A stretch of DNA of 16,545 nt from Verrucomicrobiota bacterium (GTDB lineage Bacteria; Verrucomicrobiota; Verrucomicrobiia; Chthoniobacterales; JAFAMB01). Location of the stretch: positions 1 to 16,545 of the forward strand of contig JAFAJU010000264.1 in assembly GCA_019236035.1 (NCBI GenBank), read 5' to 3'. The translations under genes were made by a program, and so were the position numbers. How positions within the stretch are numbered: the first letter of the stretch is position 1; each line of letters opens with the position of its first letter. The notes beneath the pieces were generated by a model. The model saw nothing but the letters and a program-made list of their open reading frames with translations. It ran no database searches and was not told where the DNA came from. Positions 8,110 to 14,620 of the stretch are shown here, in pieces.

Positions 8110-8156
8110 GCCTGCATCGCCCACAAATCTTCCGAGACCTGTGGGCGATGCAGGCT
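8109..8156. repeat. Palindromic repeat family A, copy 1 (possible terminator)
   Basis: A perfect 17-bp stem has arms 8109-8125 and 8140-8156, starting AGCCTGCATCGCC. Inside it are a 2x2 mismatch, three more pairs (TCT/AGA) and a TCCG loop. Its first base is the last base of the rsmE stop codon. A TTTTT tract lies about 9 bases after the right arm, too far for a textbook intrinsic terminator. It separates rsmE from the amidase gene. A homologous element lies at 10128-10174. Confidence 0.9.
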
Positions 8157-8175
8157 AGCCCCTTTTTCCTTGCCA

Positions 8176-9303
8176 ATGATGGGCTCCAGAAGCATTCTCC
8201 CAGTCGTTATGCGCGGCGGGTGGGTATGCGTTGCGGTATTCTTTTTGTTTACCTGTAGAACGCTCGCTTTTGACTGGACGCTCATTAAGCATGAAGGACG
8301 CGACTACGTTCCGGTGGAAGACGTGGCGAAGTTCTACAGCTTCACCCAAGCCGACTACTCCAATGACATCATTAATCTTGAGGGTCCAACCCTCCGGATG
8401 CAGGGTGGAGTTAACTCGCGGGAGTTATATCTGAATGGACTCAAGTTCATTCTCAGTTTTCCCATCATTAAGGTGGATAATAAGGTCCTCATGTCGAGGA
8501 TGGATCTTAGTAAGCTCGTAGAACCGGTTTTGCGCCCGGCGAAAATTCCCACTGCGCCTGTTCATACGGTGGTGCTCGACGCGGGTCACGGCGGCTACGA
8601 TCAGGGCGCGAGTAGCCTGCTCGGGAACGAAAAAGCCTTTACGCTCGATGTGGTGGAACGTGCGCGTGATCTTTTGTTAAAAGCGGGGTTTAACGTCCGT
8701 TTGACCCGTTCGGCAGATGTATTCATTCCGCTGGAAGACCGAGCAGCATTTGCCAATCGGCAATCGAAGGCGGTTTTCGTGAGCGTGCACTTTAACGCCG
8801 GAGCGCGTGAAGAAGCTGGTGGGGTCGAGACCTATAGCTTGGCGCCACGAGGAGTACCGTCCACTAACAATACGAACCTAAGTTTTGCGGATTTCCAGCC
8901 TAGCGTCGGTAACATTCGTGACGCCGAAAATATCGCGCTAGCCACAGCGATGCACACGGCGCTGATTACGAAACTGGGAGTAAATGACCGAGGGATCAAA
9001 CGAGCTCGCTTTATTGTCCTGCGTGACTCGACAATTCCAAGCGTGCTAATTGAAGGAGGTTTTTTGACAAATGCCCAAGATCGCGTTCGAATCGCCACAC
9101 CCGTCTACAGGCAGTTCTTAGCGCAAGCGATTCTCCGGGGGGTGCTCTCTTACAACCGAGCGGTACAACGAAATGAAGCCTCGGACCAGATGATGGTCCG
9201 ACGCAGCCAGATTACTGAGGAGCCGGCACCTGACGCGGGAGCGTCTGTGTGGGATCCGCTGAGGCCGAATGTCTATACTCTCCCTGAAGATACGCGAAAA
9301 TGA
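8176..9303 (+). CDS. Exported N-acetylmuramoyl-L-alanine amidase (Amidase_3)
   Basis: This zinc hydrolase cuts the bond between MurNAc and the peptide stem of peptidoglycan, typically during cell separation. A signal peptide is present (hydrophobic WVCVAVFFLFTCRTLA, then FDW). Residues 35-120 resemble a copper-amine-oxidase-N-like or stalk domain (YVPVEDVAKFYSF; LYLNGLKFILSFP). The catalytic domain covers 130-325. It carries the expected ligands H138 (LDAGHGG), E152 (NEKAFTLD) and H205 (SVHFNA), and catalytic E293 (IEGGFLTN). The last ~45 residues are a Pro-rich tail. The start is uncertain: ATG 8176, 8179 or 8209 all leave a signal peptide, and none has a clear ribosome site. It overlaps murI by 35 bases, making a cell-wall pair. 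Confidence 0.9.
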   Translation: MMGSRSILPVVMRGGWVCVAVFFLFTCRTLAFDWTLIKHEGRDYVPVEDVAKFYSFTQADYSNDIINLEGPTLRMQGGVNSRELYLNGLKFILSFPIIKVDNKVLMSRMDLSKLVEPVLRPAKIPTAPVHTVVLDAGHGGYDQGASSLLGNEKAFTLDVVERARDLLLKAGFNVRLTRSADVFIPLEDRAAFANRQSKAVFVSVHFNAGAREEAGGVETYSLAPRGVPSTNNTNLSFADFQPSVGNIRDAENIALATAMHTALITKLGVNDRGIKRARFIVLRDSTIPSVLIEGGFLTNAQDRVRIATPVYRQFLAQAILRGVLSYNRAVQRNEASDQMMVRRSQITEEPAPDAGASVWDPLRPNVYTLPEDTRK

Positions 9304-10129
9304 GCCGTCGCTCCGGCCGATTGGAGTGTTCGACTCCGGTACCGGCGGACTGACCGTTGTTCGTGCGCTGCGTGACCTGCTGCCGCACGAAGATATTTTC
9401 TACATCGGTGATACGGCGAGGCTGCCGTATGGGGGCAAGAGCAAATCGACGATCGAACGGTACAGTATCGAAATCAGCGGTCTACTCCTGGCTGAGAGCT
9501 CCAAGATGATTGTCGTTGCGTGCAACACCTCCTCATCTTTAGCCGTCTCGAAGCTTGAGGAATTGTTGAAAGTTCCTGTGGTCGGAGTCATTGCGCCTGG
9601 CGCTCGCGCGGCTGTCAAAGAAACACGCGTTGGTCACGTCGGAGTGATCGGCACCAGGTCGACGATTAAGAGCGAGGCCTACGAGAGGGCTATCCAGGCA
9701 TTGAATCCGGATGTTCGTGTGACCAGCCAGGCGTGTCCCTTGCTTGTGCCGCTGGTCGAAGAGGCTTGGTTGGACGAAGAGGTTACGCGAGAAGTGCTGC
9801 ATCGTTATCTTGATCCTGTGGTGGCGGCAGGAATCGACACACTTGTTTTAGGATGCACGCACTATCCGCTGCTGGCGCCTTTGATCGAGGAAGTGGCGGG
9901 TCCTGGAATACGATTGGTTGATTCCGCGAAGAACTGCGCGGTTGCTGTGAAACAGACCTTGAGGGAGGGGGGTCTGGAGAACCTCGAGGAAACGACGGGA
10001 AAACTGAACGTGGCCCTGACCGACAGCTCAAACTCGTTCCTGGCTACCGCCAAACAAGTCCTCAGACTGGATATCGATTCGGTAGAGACTCGAATTGTCC
10101 AGGGAGTGACTTTGCTCGAAACCGCTTAG
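9269..10129 (+). CDS. murI: Glutamate racemase MurI
   Basis: MurI converts L-glutamate to D-glutamate for the peptidoglycan stem peptide. The 286-residue product has RPIGVFDSGTGGLTVVRAL (16-34), IGDTARLPYG (46-55), the first catalytic cysteine C85 in VACNTSS, and the second, C196, in LGCTHYP. This is the full two-domain racemase pattern. The ATG at 9269 lies inside the amidase gene (35-base overlap) and has GAGG at 9261-9264. No later in-frame start keeps the PIGVFDSG motif, so the overlap looks real. The ATG at 9300 that overlaps the amidase stop is in another frame. The stop TAG shares two bases with a palindromic repeat. murI converges on the PHP gene. Confidence 0.95.
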   Translation: MSILSLKIRENEPSLRPIGVFDSGTGGLTVVRALRDLLPHEDIFYIGDTARLPYGGKSKSTIERYSIEISGLLLAESSKMIVVACNTSSSLAVSKLEELLKVPVVGVIAPGARAAVKETRVGHVGVIGTRSTIKSEAYERAIQALNPDVRVTSQACPLLVPLVEEAWLDEEVTREVLHRYLDPVVAAGIDTLVLGCTHYPLLAPLIEEVAGPGIRLVDSAKNCAVAVKQTLREGGLENLEETTGKLNVALTDSSNSFLATAKQVLRLDIDSVETRIVQGVTLLETA

Positions 10130-10174
10130 CCTGCATCGCTCACAAATCTTCAAGATTTGTGAGCGATGCAGGCT
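10128..10174. repeat. Palindromic repeat family A, copy 2, at the convergent murI/PHP junction
   Basis: A perfect 23-bp inverted repeat has arms 10128-10150 and 10152-10174 around a single central base; a real hairpin would have a ~5-base loop. It begins AGCCTGCATCGCT, as copy 1 does except for one base. C8121:G8144 in copy 1 is T10140:A10162 here, so the stem is kept by a paired change. It overlaps the murI stop and the 3' end of the PHP gene. It may serve as a bidirectional terminator, although there is no long T tract. Confidence 0.92.
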
Positions 10175-10940
10175 TTGGCCTGTGCCGCTGGAATGTGACG
10201 GTCTCGGTTACACCAGCCGCGTCGAGTACACCAGCCAGCCGCTCATAATCAGCTGCGACCTGGACATACGAGTGCGCGTCCGAGGCGGTTGTGATCGGAA
10301 TGCCGAGCTCGACGGCCATTTGTAAGATGGATGCGTGAGGATACTGTTCGCCAATGGCCTTTCGCCAACCGGCGGTGCTTGCTTCGATTGCCAGGCCGCC
10401 TGCTCTAACCAGCTCGAGAATCGGTCGAAACAGCTTGGTCGGATCATAGTCCCGGGGTAGCAGTCCGTGGATTTTCACCAAGTCAAGATGAGCCAGGCAA
10501 TCGAGGTGACCTCGCGCTATAAGCTTCTCGAGTTCCTGCACGTATTGGTCGAACGCCCGCGATACACCTCGCGACTCGATCTGCGCTGTTTCGGCGGCGC
10601 GATCCAGCATTTCCGTTTCCCCACTGAAGTAGTGAACAGAACCCAACACGAAATCGAGCCGTTCCCAATTTTGCTCTACCCAGTGCAGCCCGTCTGTCGA
10701 GGTTGCCGGATCATTGTCAAGTTCGATCCCGGCCAGGATTTGCACATCAGGGTTCAGGTCCCGCAGATGGTCAATCACAGAAAAATCAACGCCGGCGATG
10801 TAACGGTCATGATCAGTGAAAGCGATGCTCCGAATGCCCTTTGCGCGACACTGTTCTATCCACGGCTGCAGCAGATCAATCGTGTAAGGGTGCACATTAT
10901 GGCCCTGAGGGTGTGTGTGATAATCGGAGCTGGGAAACAT
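10140..10940 (-). CDS. PHP-domain metal-dependent phosphoesterase (histidinol-phosphatase-like)
   Basis: The 266-residue protein has a PHP TIM-like barrel with the expected metal ligands: H8 and H10 (DYHTH), H44 (FTDHD), E73 (GIELD), H103 (SVHYF), H151 (LAHLDL), D221 and H223 (TASDAHS). The order matches HisK-type histidinol phosphatases and related phosphoesterases, but the substrate cannot be read from sequence and no his genes are nearby. I chose ATG 10940 because MFPSSDYHTH gives the normal family start and AGAAAG lies just upstream; the frame stays open 24 codons further back. The last 11 residues (KPASLTNLEDL) and the stop are encoded inside the palindromic repeat. It diverges from the HNH gene with 89 bases between starts. 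Confidence 0.85.
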   Translation of the reverse strand: MFPSSDYHTHPQGHNVHPYTIDLLQPWIEQCRAKGIRSIAFTDHDRYIAGVDFSVIDHLRDLNPDVQILAGIELDNDPATSTDGLHWVEQNWERLDFVLGSVHYFSGETEMLDRAAETAQIESRGVSRAFDQYVQELEKLIARGHLDCLAHLDLVKIHGLLPRDYDPTKLFRPILELVRAGGLAIEASTAGWRKAIGEQYPHASILQMAVELGIPITTASDAHSYVQVAADYERLAGVLDAAGVTETVTFQRHRPKPASLTNLEDL

Positions 10941-10968
10941 AAGTGTTCGCTTTCTCTGCTGGACGAAT

Positions 10969-10984
10969 TGCCTCTTTTGAGGCA
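10969..10984. promoter_or_regulatory. Small palindrome in the divergent PHP/HNH spacer
   Basis: TGCCTC-TTTT-GAGGCA is a 6-bp inverted repeat with a 4-base centre. Two further AA/TT pairs lie beyond a mismatch. It sits between the two divergent start codons, where an operator could act on both genes. Only the symmetry is seen; binding is inferred and chance is possible. Confidence 0.25.
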
Positions 10985-11029
10985 TTTGTTCAACGGTTTT
11001 TCGCCAGGACACTCAATCCGAAGACGCTA

Positions 11030-11620
11030 ATGAACGACGTCTTGAATAAAGCAATGGTTCTTGTACTGAACCGAAATTGGCAGGCCATCGACGTGAAGAC
11101 GCCTGCACAGGCCTTTTGCATGATGGCAAACGGCAATGCTACTGCTCTCGACATGTTTGGTACTAGTGACATGCGCCCGGTGCGATGGCAGGATTGGATC
11201 GGTCTTCCCGTGCGCGAGGAAGATTGTGCAGTCCGAACGGTCCGCGGCTTCGTTAGGGTCCCGACGGTTTTGGTCTTGGCCCGATACAATAAAGTGCCAA
11301 AACGCCGGCCCAAACTCTCGGCAAAGGGAATTTGGGAAAGGGATGGAGGCCATTGCCAGTATACCGGAAGAAAGCTTGCCCCGCATGAAGGCAATATCGA
11401 CCATGTGGTGCCGCGTTCGCGCGGCGGGCTGACATCATGGGAAAACTGTGTCCTGGCTGATAAGCGGATCAATAGCCTGAAAGGAAACCGTCTCCCGGAA
11501 GAGGTGGGCTTGCAATTGAAGAAAAGGCCTCAGGTCCCCCGCGAATTGCCCGTGACCTACTTTATTCGAAACGCCCACAATGTGCCCGATTGGGAACACT
11601 TTCTTGTTCATATGAAATGA
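11030..11620 (+). CDS. HNH endonuclease family protein
   Basis: The 196-residue protein has an HNH (beta-beta-alpha metal) fold in its C-terminal half. Residues 103-155 include GHCQYTGRKL, then NIDHVVPRSRGG with D124-H125, N139 in SWENC, and N148 in KRINSLKGN. These match the HNH catalytic core. The paired CxxC zinc cysteines seen in many relatives are not complete (C109 and C140 only). The N-terminal half (MVLVLNRNWQAIDVKTPAQAF) recurs in stand-alone bacterial HNH proteins of unknown role. I start at ATG 11030; the frame is open back to a GTG at 10943, but the added residues are unlike the family and overlap the spacer. The biological role (repair, restriction or other) is not evident from context. 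Confidence 0.85.
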   Translation: MNDVLNKAMVLVLNRNWQAIDVKTPAQAFCMMANGNATALDMFGTSDMRPVRWQDWIGLPVREEDCAVRTVRGFVRVPTVLVLARYNKVPKRRPKLSAKGIWERDGGHCQYTGRKLAPHEGNIDHVVPRSRGGLTSWENCVLADKRINSLKGNRLPEEVGLQLKKRPQVPRELPVTYFIRNAHNVPDWEHFLVHMK

Positions 11621-11644
11621 GGGAGGCGCGCGGACGCGAGGGTC

Positions 11645-11745
11645 TGTAGGCGAAGCGTCCCGCTTTGCTCGGTTTTGAAGAAGCAAAGCGGGACGCTTCG
11701 CCTACACAATTTTAAAGAAGCAAAGCGGGACGCTTCGCCTACACA
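11645..11745. repeat. Palindromic repeat family B: inverted pair plus a tandem third copy
   Basis: Arms 11645-11669 and 11682-11706 form a perfect 25-bp inverted repeat (core GGCGAAGCGTCCCGC) with a 12-base loop. The right half and its flank (11673-11708, 36 bases) repeats at 11710-11745 with one difference, G11677 against A11714. It lies between the HNH stop and valS. It could fold into either of two competing hairpins and may end HNH transcription. No coding role is likely, although a TTG in it opens the valS frame. Confidence 0.92.
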
Positions 11746-11767
11746 GCCACGTGTGAACTCTCAGGTT

Positions 11768-11798
11768 GCGGAATCGCCGCTGCCGCGGCAGATTCCGC
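11768..11798 (+). promoter_or_regulatory. Strong hairpin in the valS leader
   Basis: GCGGAATC (11768-11775) pairs with GATTCCGC (11791-11798), and GCCGC (11776-11780) with GCGGC (11785-11789). The loop is TGCC and a single A (11790) is bulged, so 13 pairs form just 5 bases before the valS ATG. It may limit ribosome access. It has no T-box features. It could also be a chance structure in the extended reading frame. Confidence 0.45.
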
Positions 11799-11803
11799 TT
11801 CCC

Positions 11804-14395
11804 ATGAGTGCCGAGATTTCAGCCGCCTATGAGCCTGCAGCGGTAGAGGAAAAATGGTATCGGATCTGGCTCGAACAGAATTCTTTCCAGGCGAATACGG
11901 CATCGTCTAAGCCAGCTTTTTCCATAGTGATCCCACCGCCGAATGTGACTGGCGTGTTGACGATGGGGCACGTGTTGAACAATACCATCCAGGATATCCT
12001 GGCGCGGCGCGCGCGGGCGTTGGGGAAGGAAGTACTGTGGTTGCCCGGCATGGATCACGCCGGCATCGCGACGCAAAACGTGGTGGAAAAACGGTTGCGA
12101 GCAGAGGGCAAAACCAGGCATGACCTTGGGCGCGACGGGTTTGTTAAAAAGGTCTGGGACTGGAAGGAGCAGTATGGCGGGATCATTATTCGGCAACTCA
12201 AGAAGTTAGGCTGTTCCTGCGACTGGTCTCGAGAGCGGTTTACGATGGACCCGCAATATATTCGAACAGTGCAGGAAACGTTCGTGGATCTTTATCGTAA
12301 GGGATTGATTTACCGCGGCAAGCGCATGGTAAACTGGGATCCTCTCTATCAGACTGCCTTGTCCGATGAAGAGGTCATTCCCACGACGACAAACGGGACT
12401 TTGTACTACATGCGGTACGAAGTGGTCGAAGAACCAGGGACCTACCTCAACATTGCGACCACGCGTCCGGAAACGTTGATGGGCGATACCGGCGTGGCGG
12501 TCAATCCGGCTGACCCGCGTTACCGGGATTTCATCGGCAAGCACTGCTGGAGGCCTTTTCCGCGGGCAAGAATTCCGATCATTGGAGATGACGAGATTGA
12601 TCCCTCATTTGGCACCGGAGTGCTAAAGGTTACGCCGGCGCATGATAAGCTCGACTTCGCGATCGGCCAGCGCCATCGGCTGGAAGTTGTCGATGTTTTA
12701 AATCCGGACGGAACCTTAAACGCATTGGCCGGTGAAGAATTTGTTGGGATCGATCGATTCGAGGCCCGCCAGAAAGCGGCTGAGAAATTACGGGATCTTG
12801 GATTGCTGGTAAAAGAAGAACCGTATCAGAACAACGTTGGATACAGCGAACGGGGAGGTGTGCCAATCGAACCGCGACTCAGCGAGCAATGGTTCCTGAA
12901 ATACCCGCGCATTCAGGAAACCCTCGAAGCGGTCTCGGCGGGTAAGATCCAGTTTCGGCCAGAACGCTGGGTTAAGACGTTCGAACATTGGATCGATAAC
13001 ATTGAGGATTGGTGTATCAGCCGGCAACTCTGGTGGGGCCACCGGATACCGGTTTGGTATCACAACGATGATCCCGGCCGAATCCACGTCGACACGGAGC
13101 CGCCGGCAGATGCAGAGCACTGGCGCCAGGACCCCGACGTACTCGATACCTGGTTCTCAGCTTGGCTTTGGCCGTTTGCCACGATGGATGAACCCACCAG
13201 AGGGAAGTTTTATCCCACTCAGGACCTGGTGACTGGCCCGGACATTATCTTCTTCTGGGTCGCCCGGATGATTATGGCCGGTTTTGAGTACCAGGGAGCA
13301 ATACCGTTTGAGAACGTCTTTTTCACCGGCATTATCCGTGATCTTCAGGGGCGGAAGATGTCCAAAAGCCTGGGTAACTCTCCGGATCCGCTCGATTTAA
13401 TCGCGAAATACGGTGCAGACGGTTTGCGTTTTGGCCTGATGCGAATTGCGCCGCACGGTCAGGACATCCGCTTTGACGAGAAGCAGATCGAAGAGGGAAG
13501 AAACTTTGCAAACAAGCTCTGGAATGCGTGCCGATTCCGGAAACTACAGGGGCCGCCGACCGAAGCGCTTTCGGCGCAGCCCTTGAGTCCTTATTCGGCC
13601 CATGTTCTCCTCCGTCTGAACGAGACGGTTGATCGAGTTGACAGTGCCTACGACAACTACCTTTTTACCGAGCTTGCTCAATCGCTCTATGACTTTGTCT
13701 GGAGTGATTTTTGCGATTGGTATCTTGAGGCGGCAAAGACTGAATTACAGAGCAAACGGGAGAATGTTCGGAGCAATTGCTTGAGCGTGGTCGATCATGT
13801 CTTGTCCGGCGTCTTGAGACTATTGCATCCGTTCATGCCTCACATTACTGAGGAGCTTTGGCATCGAATGGAATTCGGGGATTCCAGCATTCAATTTGCC
13901 ACTCTGGAGGGATTAAAAGTTGATAGTAGTCGGCTCAATCAGGCCGAAATCGTTTTTGCGCGCCAGGTGTACGAAGCCACGACTATCGTGCGCAACCTTC
14001 GCGCAGAGTACCGGATTCCGTCGAACAAAAAGGTACGAATGACTTTAAAGCCCGCTTTCCCGGGGGATTTCAGCGTATTCGCCCGTTTGGTCAACGCGGA
14101 CCCTTTTGAGGTTGATCCCGGCTTCATTCCAAGCCGCGGCCTTCCCGTCGCGGTGACACCGTTGGGACAGGCCTTCCTTCCGCTGGAGGGTCTGGTCGAC
14201 CTCTCTGCGGAAAGGGACCGGCTGGCAAAAGAGATCGGAAAACTGGAGGCAGAACTTGAAACAGTTCGAAAGAAGCTCTCGAACGAGAGCTTTATTGCGC
14301 GCGCACCGGCAGCAATAGTCGCAGAGCATCGCCAAAGGGAGTCAGACTTTTTGCAGAAGCTGGTGCAACTCCGTGAACGTGCTGCGGGGCTCTGA
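11804..14395 (+). CDS. valS: Valyl-tRNA synthetase
   Basis: ValS charges tRNA-Val and edits mischarged threonine. The 863-residue class I enzyme has PPPNVTGVLTMGHVL (44-58), where the HIGH signature is written TMGH (53-56). It also has LPGMDHAGIATQ, a CP1 editing domain (about 190-350, with NIATTRPETLMGDTGVAV) and EDWCISRQLWWGHRIPVW. KMSKS is at 518-522, followed by an anticodon-binding helical domain. A C-terminal coiled coil (about 800-863, RLAKEIGKLEAELETVRKKL) completes it, so the enzyme is full-length. I start at ATG 11804. The frame is open upstream to a TTG at 11675 inside repeat family B, but those 43 residues are repeat-derived. The 183-base leader carries repeats and a hairpin. Confidence 0.96.
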   Translation: MSAEISAAYEPAAVEEKWYRIWLEQNSFQANTASSKPAFSIVIPPPNVTGVLTMGHVLNNTIQDILARRARALGKEVLWLPGMDHAGIATQNVVEKRLRAEGKTRHDLGRDGFVKKVWDWKEQYGGIIIRQLKKLGCSCDWSRERFTMDPQYIRTVQETFVDLYRKGLIYRGKRMVNWDPLYQTALSDEEVIPTTTNGTLYYMRYEVVEEPGTYLNIATTRPETLMGDTGVAVNPADPRYRDFIGKHCWRPFPRARIPIIGDDEIDPSFGTGVLKVTPAHDKLDFAIGQRHRLEVVDVLNPDGTLNALAGEEFVGIDRFEARQKAAEKLRDLGLLVKEEPYQNNVGYSERGGVPIEPRLSEQWFLKYPRIQETLEAVSAGKIQFRPERWVKTFEHWIDNIEDWCISRQLWWGHRIPVWYHNDDPGRIHVDTEPPADAEHWRQDPDVLDTWFSAWLWPFATMDEPTRGKFYPTQDLVTGPDIIFFWVARMIMAGFEYQGAIPFENVFFTGIIRDLQGRKMSKSLGNSPDPLDLIAKYGADGLRFGLMRIAPHGQDIRFDEKQIEEGRNFANKLWNACRFRKLQGPPTEALSAQPLSPYSAHVLLRLNETVDRVDSAYDNYLFTELAQSLYDFVWSDFCDWYLEAAKTELQSKRENVRSNCLSVVDHVLSGVLRLLHPFMPHITEELWHRMEFGDSSIQFATLEGLKVDSSRLNQAEIVFARQVYEATTIVRNLRAEYRIPSNKKVRMTLKPAFPGDFSVFARLVNADPFEVDPGFIPSRGLPVAVTPLGQAFLPLEGLVDLSAERDRLAKEIGKLEAELETVRKKLSNESFIARAPAAIVAEHRQRESDFLQKLVQLRERAAGL

Positions 14396-14399
14396 TTCG

Positions 14400-14554
14400 G
14401 TGTCAGTGCCAGTGTCAGTGTCAGTGAGGAGGCGCTCCTGCGCCGGCCACGTTCTCGGGTGATCGGCGCGGCATGGCCTGGTCCTTTGGCTTTGCTGGTT
14501 GTATCGGCGTGTTCTTGCGGTTGCGGGCTGCTCCGCTCATACTGACACTGACAC
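14400..14554. mobile_element. MITE-like element with hexamer-repeat inverted ends (tentative)
   Basis: The valS-glnD gap (225 bases) contains GTGTCA-type hexamers at 14400-14425. Their exact inverted match is ACTGACACTGACAC at 14541-14554, pairing with 14412-14425. The ~115-base interior is GC-rich and holds a local hairpin, GGCGC-TCCT-GCGCC (14431-14444). No open frame or transposase is present. Terminal inverted repeats around a short non-coding core are MITE-like, but I see no clear target-site duplication, so a folded RNA or a simple repeat remains possible. Confidence 0.4.
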
Positions 14555-14620
14555 ACTCCCATCCGAAATTTTCCCATCTGCAATCCTCATAATTTCGTGT
14601 ATTCTGCCGTTCTCCGGTAA

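Noticed and set aside
8109..8175. Textbook Rho-independent terminator after rsmE
   Set aside because: The stem is strong, but the T tract is about 9 bases beyond the stem and interrupted; I record it as a repeat that may also terminate.
7425..8285. 286-residue minus-strand open frame
   Set aside because: It is antisense to rsmE and crosses the family A hairpin; Ser/Arg-rich shadow translation with no recognisable motif.
10467..11030. 187-residue plus-strand open frame
   Set aside because: It lies opposite the PHP gene, which has all its metal ligands; the frame is a shadow.
11645..11745. CRISPR array
   Set aside because: There are only three units, one inverted, with no uniform spacers and no cas genes.
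11675..11803. Upstream extension of valS from TTG 11675
   Set aside because: The 43 added residues are translated from palindromic repeat family B and are unlike ValS; ATG 11804 gives a normal enzyme.
11621..11803. T-box riboswitch controlling valS
   Set aside because: No T-box consensus, specifier stem or terminator/antiterminator pair can be recognised; the sequence is mostly dispersed repeats.
13939..14583. 214-residue minus-strand open frame
   Set aside because: It is antisense to the valS 3' end and runs through the hexamer repeats; no domain and no plausible start context.
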